The notes under the pieces were generated by a model. That model was not told where the DNA came from and did no database searches. It saw only the letters and a program-made list of their open reading frames with translations. From Lewinellaceae bacterium (GTDB lineage Bacteria; Bacteroidota; Bacteroidia; Chitinophagales; Saprospiraceae): a stretch of DNA of 64,000 nt. Positions 42,916 through 51,521 of this stretch are shown in pieces. The translations under genes were made by a program, and so were the position numbers. The stretch lies in assembly GCA_020636275.1 (NCBI GenBank), contig JACJYD010000005.1:159449-223448 (forward strand), given 5' to 3'. Each line of letters opens with the position of its first letter. The first letter of the stretch is position 1.

Positions 42916-44316
42916 ATGGCGAATCAGCATACCATTCAACAGCCGGTAAGCCTCAAGGGGATAGGATTGCACACGGGACAGCCGGTATCTGTCACCTTTC
43001 AACCCGCACCCGAAGATCACGGTATCCGTTTTCAACGGGTTGATCTTCCCGAACGGCCGGTAATTAAAGCCGATCTGGGGATGGTCATGTCGACCAACCG
43101 GGGCACTACGCTCAGCTATGAGGGGGTGGCGGTTAGTACGGTGGAGCACCTATTATCCGCACTTCTCGGATTGGAGATCGATAACGTTTTGATCGAAATT
43201 GACGGGTCGGAAGTTCCCATCATGGACGGGAGCGCCCGTTTTTTTGTGGAAGCCCTGCAAAAAGCGGGGAAAATGCCCCAGCAGACAGAGCGGGAAATAC
43301 TCGAAATTTTGGAACCCATTTCCTATTTGGACCCCGAATCGGGTTCGGAATTGATGGCTCTTCCCGCCGAGGAATTCCAGGTGACCACGCTGATCGATTT
43401 CAATTCCCCCATTTTGGGGCCCCAATACGCCTCCCTCCAAAACATCAAGGATTACCCCACTCAGATCGCGCCCTGCCGGACCTTCGTTTTTTTGCACGAA
43501 CTGGAAATGCTGGCGCAGCAAGACCTCATCAAAGGCGGCGATCTGGACAATGCCATTGTCATTGCCGACCGCCTGATGAGCCAGGAAGAGCTCGACCAAT
43601 TGGCCAAGCGCCTGGGGAAACCTTCCATAAAAGTGGAACGGGAAGGGGTATTGAACACCACCCAACTCCATTTCCAGAACGAACCGGCCCGCCATAAACT
43701 GCTCGATGTGCTGGGCGATATCACCCTGGTCGGTGTACCGATCAAGGGGAAGATCGTCGCCACAAAACCCGGGCATAAAGCGAATATCGAGTTTGCCAGG
43801 CTGCTGAAAAAATGCCTGCTGGACCAGCGCAAACTCCGCAACATCCCCAAATATGATCCCGATGTGCCGGCAGTGGTCGATATCGGAGGAGTCATGAAAC
43901 TCCTGCCCCATCGCTATCCCTTCATCATGATCGACAAAGTGATCGAGATCGATGAAAAACACGTGGTAGGCGTCAAGAACGTGACGATCAATGAAGCATT
44001 CTTTCAGGGACATTTTCCCGGAAATCCGGTTTTCCCCGGTGTGCTGCAACTGGAAGCCATGGCCCAGGCCGGCGGTGTTTTCGTGCTTTCCCAGCAGGAA
44101 GACCCCGGGAATTGGGATACCTATTTCCTCAAGATCGACAATGCCAAATTCAAGAGCATGGTCTTTCCCGGGGACACCTTGCTGCTCCGTTGTGAACTGA
44201 CCGCGCCGGTCCGTCGTGGTATCGTACAAATGACCTGCACCGCATACGTAGGGAGTAAGATCGTCTCAGAAGCAGACATGACCGCCCAAATTGTCAAACG
44301 GGCCAAGGAAGAATAA
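42916..44316 (+). CDS. lpxC-fabZ: Fused LpxC deacetylase / FabZ dehydratase
   Basis: 466 residues from the ATG at 42916. The N-terminal LpxC part (to about 300) performs the committed, zinc-dependent deacetylation in lipid A synthesis; ligands are the His of STVEHLLSAL and the His/Asp of RHKLLDVLGD. The C-terminal FabZ part (about 315-466) dehydrates 3-hydroxyacyl-ACP; LLPHRYPFIMIDKV, FFQGHFPGNPVFPGVLQLEAMAQ are present. This fusion is characteristic of Bacteroidota and lets one protein balance lipid A against fatty acid flux. Confidence 0.96.
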   Translation: MANQHTIQQPVSLKGIGLHTGQPVSVTFQPAPEDHGIRFQRVDLPERPVIKADLGMVMSTNRGTTLSYEGVAVSTVEHLLSALLGLEIDNVLIEIDGSEVPIMDGSARFFVEALQKAGKMPQQTEREILEILEPISYLDPESGSELMALPAEEFQVTTLIDFNSPILGPQYASLQNIKDYPTQIAPCRTFVFLHELEMLAQQDLIKGGDLDNAIVIADRLMSQEELDQLAKRLGKPSIKVEREGVLNTTQLHFQNEPARHKLLDVLGDITLVGVPIKGKIVATKPGHKANIEFARLLKKCLLDQRKLRNIPKYDPDVPAVVDIGGVMKLLPHRYPFIMIDKVIEIDEKHVVGVKNVTINEAFFQGHFPGNPVFPGVLQLEAMAQAGGVFVLSQQEDPGNWDTYFLKIDNAKFKSMVFPGDTLLLRCELTAPVRRGIVQMTCTAYVGSKIVSEADMTAQIVKRAKEE

Positions 44317-44360
44317 ATTAATTTGTACTGTAACTTAAATAAATTTATAAAGACTGATTG

Positions 44361-44397
44361 ATACTGATTGGGCGGGCCCTGCCCGCCCAATCAGTAT
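44361..44397. repeat. Hairpin between lpxC/fabZ and lpxA
   Basis: A 16-bp perfect stem (44361-44376 with 44382-44397), CCCTG loop, no U-tract. May separate the two transcripts or shield the upstream mRNA end. Confidence 0.65.
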
Positions 44398-44406
44398 TTA
44401 TAAAGT

Positions 44407-44414
44407 TATTTTTG
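44407..44414 (+). promoter_or_regulatory. Possible lpxA promoter -7 box
   Basis: TATTTTTG, 40 bases before the lpxA ATG. Confidence 0.4.
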
Positions 44415-44454
44415 TTACACTGTACTTATCCTTAATTGGAAAGTAAAGAAGAAA

Positions 44455-45261
44455 ATGAATTTGAATTTGAACGGACTACGAAACATCCATCCTGACGCAA
44501 AAATAGGGGAGAATGTGGTGATCGAACCCTTTGCTACCATCGGAAAAGATGTCGTGATCGGTGATAATACCTGGGTAGGACCCAACGCTTGCATCATGGA
44601 CGGCGCCCGCATCGGGTCGAATTGCCGGATCTTTCCCGGCGCGGTGGTGGGAGCCATTCCTCAAGATCTGAAGTTCGAAGGAGAAGAATCGACCCTGGAG
44701 ATCGGAAATAATGTCACGATCCGGGAATACTGCACACTCAACCGGGGTACCAAAGCCAACCACCGCACCCGGATCGGCGACCACTCGCTCCTGATGGCCT
44801 ACGTGCATATCGCCCACGATTGTGTGGTCGGGGATAACTGTATCCTGGCCAATAATGTCGGTCTGGCCGGACATATCGAAGTAGGCGACTGGGCAGTGCT
44901 CGGCGGATTTGTTGCCGTACATCAATTCGTGCAGATCGGCGACCATGTCATGGTGGGCGGCGGCTCCCTGGTCCGAAAAGACGTGCCTCCTTTTATAAAA
45001 GCCGCCCGGGAACCGCTTTCCTACGCCGGCGTCAATTCGATCGGCCTGAAACGCCGCGGTTTTACCTCCGATCAGATCAACCGCATTCAGGATATCTATC
45101 GGGTGTTGTTTGTCAAAGGGAAAAATACACAGCAAGCGCTGGAAGTGATCGATACCATGGAATCATCCCCGGAGCGGGAAGTGATTACGGAATTCGTGCG
45201 CAGTTCGACCCGTGGATTGCTGCGGGGGCTTCGTTCTTCTTCCCGAAAATCCGATACATGA
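44455..45261 (+). CDS. lpxA: UDP-N-acetylglucosamine acyltransferase
   Basis: 268 residues, first enzyme of lipid A synthesis. Left-handed beta-helix of hexapeptide repeats, catalytic His in MAYVHIAHDCVVGD, then AVHQFVQIGDHVMVGGGSLV. The C-terminal helical domain is normal until a short Arg/Ser-rich tail (RGLLRGLRSSSRKSD). It overlaps the next gene by four bases (ATGA), so the two are translationally coupled. Confidence 0.96.
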   Translation: MNLNLNGLRNIHPDAKIGENVVIEPFATIGKDVVIGDNTWVGPNACIMDGARIGSNCRIFPGAVVGAIPQDLKFEGEESTLEIGNNVTIREYCTLNRGTKANHRTRIGDHSLLMAYVHIAHDCVVGDNCILANNVGLAGHIEVGDWAVLGGFVAVHQFVQIGDHVMVGGGSLVRKDVPPFIKAAREPLSYAGVNSIGLKRRGFTSDQINRIQDIYRVLFVKGKNTQQALEVIDTMESSPEREVITEFVRSSTRGLLRGLRSSSRKSDT

Positions 45262-45875
45262 CCATCCGCCTTGAAAATGCCGGCAAACGCTACCGGATGG
45301 AATGGGTCTTCCGCCGGATGGACTACACCTTTGAAGCCGGTGGGCGCTACGCCGTACTGGGTCCCAACGGTTCGGGAAAATCCACCTTGTTGAAGGTTCT
45401 TTCCGGCTTTTTGTCGCCCTCCCGGGGCAAGGTTCATTTTTCGCAAGAAGGCCAAACTATTTCCCACGAATACCTCTATCGATCGGTCAGCCTGGCCGCG
45501 CCCTATGTAGAACTCATTGAAGAATTCACCTTGTGGGAAGCCATCCGCTTTCAGGAGCGTTTCAAGCCTTTTCTTCCCGGCTGGAGTAGCGCCGATGTAC
45601 TCGGCTTGCTTCCTTTTTCGGGGCAGAAAGACAAGCAGATCAAATATTTTTCTTCAGGAATGAAACAGCGGCTCAAATTGGCGCTCGCCCTTTGTTCTGA
45701 CACCGACCTGGTTTTACTCGACGAGCCCGGCACCAACCTCGATGCCCAGGGACAGGATTGGTATCTCCAACTCGTCGATCAGCTGGCCGGCGACCGGCTT
45801 CTCATCGTCGCTTCCAATGTCGAAGCGGATTTCCGGTTTTGCGGTCAACGGCTTGATATCCTTGGCTATAAATGA
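45258..45875 (+). CDS. ABC transporter ATP-binding protein
   Basis: 205 residues, a lone ATPase domain. Walker A GPNGSGKSTLL (about 35-45), signature YFSSGMKQRLKLALAL, Walker B LVLLDEP. The switch histidine expected after LLIVAS seems to be replaced by asparagine (ASNVEADF), which would weaken hydrolysis; I am less sure of that alignment. No permease gene follows. Coupled to lpxA by a 4-base overlap. Its place at the end of the lpx block suggests a role in envelope lipid handling, but this is inference. Confidence 0.88.
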   Translation: MTIRLENAGKRYRMEWVFRRMDYTFEAGGRYAVLGPNGSGKSTLLKVLSGFLSPSRGKVHFSQEGQTISHEYLYRSVSLAAPYVELIEEFTLWEAIRFQERFKPFLPGWSSADVLGLLPFSGQKDKQIKYFSSGMKQRLKLALALCSDTDLVLLDEPGTNLDAQGQDWYLQLVDQLAGDRLLIVASNVEADFRFCGQRLDILGYK

Positions 45876-45884
45876 GAATAATAA

Positions 45885-45948
45885 AGGAGTTACGCATAAC
45901 GCGTATTTATTGAATGACTTTTTCGGCGCCGAAAAAGTCATTCAATAA
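45885..45948. repeat. REP-like element, family B, with 23-bp head
   Basis: Head 45885-45907 (inverse of 41738-41760) followed by a perfect 42-bp palindrome (45907-45948) with core TCGGCGCCGA. It fills the gap between convergent genes and contains the response-regulator stop codon (45938-45940). Confidence 0.92.
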
Positions 45949-46621
45949 CCATTTTATACCCTACCCCCCTTACCGAGTGAAAATACTTCGGCTCTTTGGG
46001 GTCTTGCTCAAAATATTTCCGGAAGGAGAGGATAAAATTATCGATCGTCCGCGTGGAGGGATAAATATCGTATCCCCAAACGGACTGGAGGATCTGTTGG
46101 CGGGAGACCACCTCGTTTCGGCGTTCGATGAGGAGTTTGAGGAGCATGGCCTCTTTTTTGGTAAGGGTAAAAGGCCCGTTGACGCCCACGGCTTCAAAGG
46201 TGGCGAAATTGACCTTGTTGCCGTCGAAGTGAAATTCTTCGGGGAGGTTTTCGGGAGAACGGCTGGTGCGCTGAATGAGTTTATGGATGCGCAGCAGGAG
46301 TTCCTCGCGGTTAAAGGGTTTGGTGATGTAATCGTCGGCGCCTTTCCGGAGTCCGGCGACCCGGTCTTCAGCGGCATCTTTGGCTGTCAGGAAAATGATC
46401 GGCACTTCGTAATTGGTGAGCCGGATCTGCTCGCACAACTGGAATCCATCGATTTCAGGAAGCATCACGTCAAGCAGCATGAGGTCAAAATGTTGCTCTT
46501 TGGAATATTTCAGTGCCCGCCGTCCGTCGCCGACAGCTATTACTTCAAAGCCTTCCAGTTCCAGATTGAACTTGATGACGTCGCGCAGGCTTTCTTCGTC
46601 CTCGACCAGGAGTATTCGCAT
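45938..46621 (-). CDS. OmpR-family response regulator
   Basis: 227 residues. Receiver domain (1-120) with VEDEE, phospho-acceptor Asp in LLDVMLP (about residue 51) and the KPF lysine (about 101). Winged-helix output domain (about 135-227) with LTKKEAMLLKLLIERRNEVVSRQQIL and FHSVRGVGYKM. Pairs with the kinase upstream. Its last residues and stop codon lie inside a REP-like palindrome. A matching direct-repeat operator candidate lies at 47976-47993. Confidence 0.94.
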   Translation of the reverse strand: MRILLVEDEESLRDVIKFNLELEGFEVIAVGDGRRALKYSKEQHFDLMLLDVMLPEIDGFQLCEQIRLTNYEVPIIFLTAKDAAEDRVAGLRKGADDYITKPFNREELLLRIHKLIQRTSRSPENLPEEFHFDGNKVNFATFEAVGVNGPFTLTKKEAMLLKLLIERRNEVVSRQQILQSVWGYDIYPSTRTIDNFILSFRKYFEQDPKEPKYFHSVRGVGYKMVIE

Positions 46622-46632
46622 ATGCAGATTCT

Positions 46633-46706
46633 TTTCAACTCTTCAACTCTTCAACTTTTCAACTTTTCAACTCTTCAACTCTTCAACTTTTCAACTCTTC
46701 AACTTT
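46633..46706. repeat. CTTCAACT octamer array
   Basis: About nine tandem octamers with period 8, between kinase and regulator. The kinase frame runs into it: its last residues VEELKS and the TGA at 46683 come from the array. Confidence 0.88.
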
Positions 46707-47747
46707 ATTCTTTAGCTCTATATTAAACACCGTGCCCCGGGGCTGGTTGTCGGTCACCGTAATCCGTCCGCCGTGGGCCCGGATGATCTCCCGGACGATG
46801 AACAAGCCCAGTCCGGTACCTTTATTTTTGCGGGTATCTTCGTTGCCCACGCGGTAGAACTTTTCAAAAATACGATTTTTTTCCCGTTCGTCGATCCCGA
46901 TTCCCTGGTCGGCGATGGCCCAGTAGATCTTTCCGTCTGCCTGGCGGAGGGTTATTTCGATTTCGGGAGGCCCTTCGCTGTATTTCACAGCGTTTTCCAG
47001 GAGGTTGAGGAGCACGGAGAGGAGGCCTTCCCGGTCGCCTTGCAGGAGCATGAGCTCTTTTTGCCGGGAGAAGTGAATGGAGGCGTCAGGATGGTTTTCC
47101 GAGAATTCGGTCAGTGCTTCCCGGATGAGCTTGACGAGCGGCACGGGCTCGAGCAAGGGGGTGTAAGCGGTTTCCAACCGGGCGGAGAGCAGCAGGTTGT
47201 TGACCAGTTGGGTCAGGCGATCCGTTTCGCGAAGGGCCCGCTGGCTGATGTACTGGACCTTGTCGGGAGGGAGTTCTTTTTTCAGCAGGGTTTCCAAAAC
47301 GAGGCGAATAGAGGCCAGGGGGGATTTGAGCTCGTGGGTGATCGAGAGGAGAAAATTGTGTTGGTGCAGGGCGGCCCGCATTTCCTTTTGGTAGCTCCGG
47401 TTGATGAGGGCCATGCTGACCACGAGCGATATGACGAACACCGCCGATTCGCCGATGATCATCCATTCCTGATGGCGATATTTGCTTTCCAGGGAGAGGA
47501 AGGTCGGCGTTTGCATTAATTGCGCTTCGCTTTCATAAATACCTTCGGTGATCATACCCATGCGCAGCAGTTCGATCTTGGCGTGGAAAGCATCGTGGTT
47601 CTTGATATGCAGGAGCACTGCCCACCAGGTGAAGGCCAGAATGAGGTAGACAATAATAAACAGGGACAGGCCCCGCCACCAAGGGGTAGGCTGGATAGGG
47701 CCAGTGTGCCTGGAGCCTTCTTTTCGGATAATTGAAAGGGGGCGCAT
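46683..47747 (-). CDS. Sensor histidine kinase
   Basis: 354 residues. Two membrane segments (about 25-47 and 96-115) enclose a short periplasmic sensor of about 50 residues. The HisKA motif ITHELKSPLASIRL follows, then N box NLLENAVKYS, G1 IADQGIGID and G2 KGTGLGLFIVREI. No HAMP domain. It autophosphorylates and signals to the adjacent OmpR-type regulator. The promoter box ends four bases before the ATG. Confidence 0.94.
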   Translation of the reverse strand: MRPLSIIRKEGSRHTGPIQPTPWWRGLSLFIIVYLILAFTWWAVLLHIKNHDAFHAKIELLRMGMITEGIYESEAQLMQTPTFLSLESKYRHQEWMIIGESAVFVISLVVSMALINRSYQKEMRAALHQHNFLLSITHELKSPLASIRLVLETLLKKELPPDKVQYISQRALRETDRLTQLVNNLLLSARLETAYTPLLEPVPLVKLIREALTEFSENHPDASIHFSRQKELMLLQGDREGLLSVLLNLLENAVKYSEGPPEIEITLRQADGKIYWAIADQGIGIDEREKNRIFEKFYRVGNEDTRKNKGTGLGLFIVREIIRAHGGRITVTDNQPRGTVFNIELKNKVEELKS

Positions 47748-47751
47748 GTTG

Positions 47752-47780
47752 CAAAGGTAAGGGATAAAGTAATGAGCAAA
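47752..47780 (-). promoter_or_regulatory. Two-component operon promoter
   Basis: Minus-strand TTTG (47777-47780), 17-base spacer, TACCTTTG (47752-47759). Only four bases remain before the ATG at 47747, so the mRNA should be leaderless. Confidence 0.65.
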
Positions 47781-47975
47781 AAGGAAAAAAGTATCCCCGC
47801 CAATCAGGAGGAAAACAGCGTTTTCGGCGGAATGCTCGTTTGAATAGAGGTTTGGCGTTTTTGGCCTTCGCCATAAATTCCAAATAATGTTTTTTGCCTT
47901 CCTTTCTACGAGGTGATTATCAGGCGAGTACGAAGGGAATGCGCAATTTTAAAGGGATTTTAAGACGACGGAATG

Positions 47976-47993
47976 TTAAGAATAGGTTAAGAA
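47976..47993. promoter_or_regulatory. Direct-repeat operator candidate upstream of susC1
   Basis: TTAAGAA at 47976-47982 and again at 47987-47993: 7-bp repeats with a 4-bp spacer, the 11-bp period used by OmpR/PhoB dimers. A third TTAAGAC is at 47960-47966. The rest of the 315-base gap between the kinase and susC1 holds the kinase promoter and nothing else I can recognise. Confidence 0.45.
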
Positions 47994-48062
47994 GTGAATT
48001 TATTATCCTAAATTAGCCCACTGGAAGAACACATTATTATTCAATAATCAAATCGGATTAGC

Positions 48063-51000
48063 ATGAAAAAACTCTCACTCGTTTTAGGTTTGGTGCTGTT
48101 TTCTATCGGCGCCATGCTAGCGCAAAGGACTGTGACTGGTAAAGTCACGGACCAGAATGGTGAGGCCCTTATCGGCGCCAGTATTCTGGTGAAAGGGACA
48201 AATAGCGGGACCGTTACTGACATTGACGGTTCGTACTCGGTTCGGGTACCTGAAGGCGCAAACGTCCTCGTATTTAGTTACACTGGTTTTGAAACGGTAG
48301 AGATCACCTTGGGTGCATCAAATGTAGTAGATGTATCCATGGCTGAAGGGGTTACCCTGGAAACGGCAGTGGTTACTGCTTTGGGTATCACCCGGGAAGA
48401 GCGATCTTTGGGATACTCGGTGGATGAAGTTAGCGGGGCGGACCTCACCAATGTGCGGGACGCCAACGTGGTTAACTTCCTGGCCGGCCGTGCTGCAGGG
48501 GTGACCGTTGTCGGTAGCTCCGGCAACCTGGGGGGATCCTCCCGGGTAACCATTCGCGGTATCAAGTCGATCAGTGGCAACAACCAGCCTTTGTTCGTGG
48601 TTGACGGGGTCCCGATGGACAACTCCAACTTTACCACAGCCAATCAAGCACGCGGTGGTGGCGGATATGACTACGGAAACGCCATCCAGGACTTGAACCC
48701 GGAAGATATTGAGAATATCAGCGTACTGAAGGGACAGGCTGCCGCCGCTCTCTACGGCTCGCGCGGCGCCAACGGTGTGATCATGGTCACGACCAAAAAA
48801 GGTACCACGCGCAAGGGTGTAGGCGTATCTTTCAATACCAGCCTTACATTCGACAAAGTGGCGTTTGGTCCTGAATATCAAAATGAATATGGAGGAGGTG
48901 TAGACTTGCGTCCGTTCGGTTTTTCCGATGGGTCGGGTTATTACGACATCCCCTACGTTCAGTTTAACTCAGCCGGCGATACGGTGGCCGTTTGGCAATC
49001 GTTCGACCTGGTTCCGTTCTACGGGGTAGACGAGAGCTTTGGTACGGCCTTCAACATTAGCACGCAGGATCATTTCAACCACCTGGCCGGCCTGGCTTAT
49101 GGATCCGGCCAGAGTCGCTACAGCTTCTTTAATGGTTTTGGTACGGCGGAAGATTTCCTCATGTTCCGCGACTGGAACTCCTGGGATGAATGGGATACCG
49201 ACCACTACGGCATCGCCCGTCGCTGGGAAGCCAACCCGAACAACCCGCTCGAATTCTTTGAAACCGGTACGACCCAAAGCTATAACCTGGCTTTTGAAGG
49301 CGGTAATGACCGCGGGACTTTCCGTCTTTCCTTAAACCGGCTCGACCAAAAAGGCTATGTGCCCAACAGCAGTCTGAAGCGGAACACGGTGTCCTTCAAC
49401 GGAACCTTGAATTTGAGTGAAAAACTCGAAGCATTCGTCGGTGTGAACTACGTAGGCAACACGGTAGTTGGTCGTCCGGGTACCGGATATGACGGTTCTT
49501 CCGGCCGCAACGTGTCCCAGATGTTCAACCAGTGGTGGCACCGGGAATTGCGGTTTGATGATATGAAAGCCTACAAGAACCCGGACGGTACCCAGCGTAC
49601 CTGGAACCGGATCAGCGCGACCAACCCCAATCCGCAATACTGGGACAACCCCTACTGGATCGTTTACGAAAATTACCAAAACGACGGCCGCGACCGGATG
49701 TATGGCCATGCGGGGATCACGTATAAGCCCCTTTCCTGGTTGAGCATCACGGGTCGTTTGCTGTCTGACTTCTACTCCGAGCGCCGCGAAGAACGCATTG
49801 CCGTCGGTAGTGTCGGGACTTCTTCCTACACGGAAGATACCTATGGCGTCAAGGAAACGAATGCCGACCTCATTATTCGGGCAGAAAAGTATTTCGGGGA
49901 CAATTTGTCCTTGTCGGCTTTTGTCGGGGGTAACAAGCGTTGGCAGAGTACGGACCGTACCTTCGGTCAAACCGTTGGCGGTTTGAGCGTGCCGGGCCTG
50001 TACCGCTTGCAAAACTCGGTTGGACGCCCCTCGATCATCAACACCTTGACGAAGAGGGAGGTCAACTCCCTGTTCGGAGGCGCTTCCTTCGGCTTCAAAA
50101 ATTACCTGTACCTCGACCTCACCGCACGGAACGACTGGTCTTCGACCCTTCCTACGGCGAACAACAGCTACTTCTATCCTTCGGCATCCCTGGGATTTGT
50201 ATTTAGCGAATTCTTCTCCTCCAATACATTCTCCTTCGGTAAACTTCGTTTGGCCTGGGGTCAAGTGGGTAACGACACCGATCCATACAACGTCTATGAC
50301 GTATATCTGGGTTCGACCCGGACCGATAATACGGCAGCCACGAACTTTGGTTCCCTCCCGAGTTATACCGTTCCGAACACCAAGAATAACGCCGAACTGA
50401 AGTCTGAGTTGACCACCTCCATTGAAGCCGGTTTGGACCTCCGCTTTTTCAAAGACCGGATTGGACTGGATCTGACCTACTATACGGGCAAGACCACCAA
50501 CCAGATCATTCCGTTGGGAACCACACCGACCACGGGTTATACCCGTCAATACATCAATGCAGGTGAGATCTCCAATGAAGGTGTTGAAGCATCCTTGGAC
50601 CTCTCTCCGGTGCGCACCAAAGACTTCAGCTGGAATATCATGTTCAACATTGGTAAGAATACCAACATGATCGTCGACCTGAACGCTGATGACCCGACCT
50701 TGACGAACCTGCCGATCATCAACGCTCCGTTTGCAGTTTCCCTGAATGCTTACGAAGGGCAACCTTACGGTACGATCCTTGGCTACGATTACATCTATGA
50801 TGCCGACGGCAATCGCCTGGTCGATCCGGACGGCTTCTACCTGACGACGCCGACCGTAGTGCCGATTGGCAATGTCCTGCCGGACTTCACGGGAGGTATT
50901 ACCAATACCTTTACCTACAAAGGCCTGTATCTTTCCGCTTTCATCGATTTCCGCAAGGGTGGCGACATCTTCTCCCTGACGAACCTGTGGGGTAAATACT

Positions 51001-51476
51001 CAGGTCTGCTGCAGACAACGGTTGAAAACAACATTCGCGAGGATGGTATCATCGTGGACGGCGTTTTTGCCGACCTGGAGAATGGCAGCCCGATCGTGGT
51101 TGACGAAGGAGACCCCGATGTGGACGGCGACGAAATTTACAAATCTTCCGGTGTGGCCAATGATGTCGTGATCGATGCACAATCACACTACCTGTTGAAC
51201 GGAGGATACTTCATCGGCAAAGCTGACGTGTACGACGGAAGTTTTGTGAAGCTTCGCGAAGCCAGCATTGGTTACATGTTCCCGCGCAACTTGTTCAATG
51301 ACCGGATCCAGGAATTGAGGCTCTCTGTGGTTGGCCGCAACCTGGCCATCCTGCATAAGAATATTCCCAATGTCGACCCGGATGGAGCTATCAGCGCCGG
51401 TAATATCCAGGGCCTTGAGGGCGGACAAGGGTTTAGCACGCGTTCCATCGGTATAAACCTGAGCCTGAAGTTCTGA
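48063..51476 (+). CDS. SusC/RagA-family TonB-linked outer membrane transporter (pair 1)
   Basis: 1137 residues. Signal peptide (MKKLSLVLGLVLFSIGAMLA), a carboxypeptidase-regulatory-like N-terminal domain (about 22-95), then the plug with the SusC signature SISGNNQPLFVVDGVP, and a 22-strand-type barrel to the C-terminus (GINLSLKF). Imports bulky nutrients such as glycans or peptides with TonB energy. Partner SusD follows at 45 bases. No glycoside hydrolase or peptidase is adjacent, so the substrate is unknown. The first ~115 residues nearly match the second SusC. Confidence 0.95.
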   Translation: MKKLSLVLGLVLFSIGAMLAQRTVTGKVTDQNGEALIGASILVKGTNSGTVTDIDGSYSVRVPEGANVLVFSYTGFETVEITLGASNVVDVSMAEGVTLETAVVTALGITREERSLGYSVDEVSGADLTNVRDANVVNFLAGRAAGVTVVGSSGNLGGSSRVTIRGIKSISGNNQPLFVVDGVPMDNSNFTTANQARGGGGYDYGNAIQDLNPEDIENISVLKGQAAAALYGSRGANGVIMVTTKKGTTRKGVGVSFNTSLTFDKVAFGPEYQNEYGGGVDLRPFGFSDGSGYYDIPYVQFNSAGDTVAVWQSFDLVPFYGVDESFGTAFNISTQDHFNHLAGLAYGSGQSRYSFFNGFGTAEDFLMFRDWNSWDEWDTDHYGIARRWEANPNNPLEFFETGTTQSYNLAFEGGNDRGTFRLSLNRLDQKGYVPNSSLKRNTVSFNGTLNLSEKLEAFVGVNYVGNTVVGRPGTGYDGSSGRNVSQMFNQWWHRELRFDDMKAYKNPDGTQRTWNRISATNPNPQYWDNPYWIVYENYQNDGRDRMYGHAGITYKPLSWLSITGRLLSDFYSERREERIAVGSVGTSSYTEDTYGVKETNADLIIRAEKYFGDNLSLSAFVGGNKRWQSTDRTFGQTVGGLSVPGLYRLQNSVGRPSIINTLTKREVNSLFGGASFGFKNYLYLDLTARNDWSSTLPTANNSYFYPSASLGFVFSEFFSSNTFSFGKLRLAWGQVGNDTDPYNVYDVYLGSTRTDNTAATNFGSLPSYTVPNTKNNAELKSELTTSIEAGLDLRFFKDRIGLDLTYYTGKTTNQIIPLGTTPTTGYTRQYINAGEISNEGVEASLDLSPVRTKDFSWNIMFNIGKNTNMIVDLNADDPTLTNLPIINAPFAVSLNAYEGQPYGTILGYDYIYDADGNRLVDPDGFYLTTPTVVPIGNVLPDFTGGITNTFTYKGLYLSAFIDFRKGGDIFSLTNLWGKYSGLLQTTVENNIREDGIIVDGVFADLENGSPIVVDEGDPDVDGDEIYKSSGVANDVVIDAQSHYLLNGGYFIGKADVYDGSFVKLREASIGYMFPRNLFNDRIQELRLSVVGRNLAILHKNIPNVDPDGAISAGNIQGLEGGQGFSTRSIGINLSLKF

Positions 51477-51521
51477 CATTTGGTGTAAATGCTTTTTTTC
51501 ATAATCATTGAAAACTGAACC

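Noticed and set aside
41738..45907. Classical composite transposon carrying lpx genes
   Set aside because: No transposase gene is present between or next to the inverted ends, and the genes are essential housekeeping; REP-like elements at operon borders explain it better.
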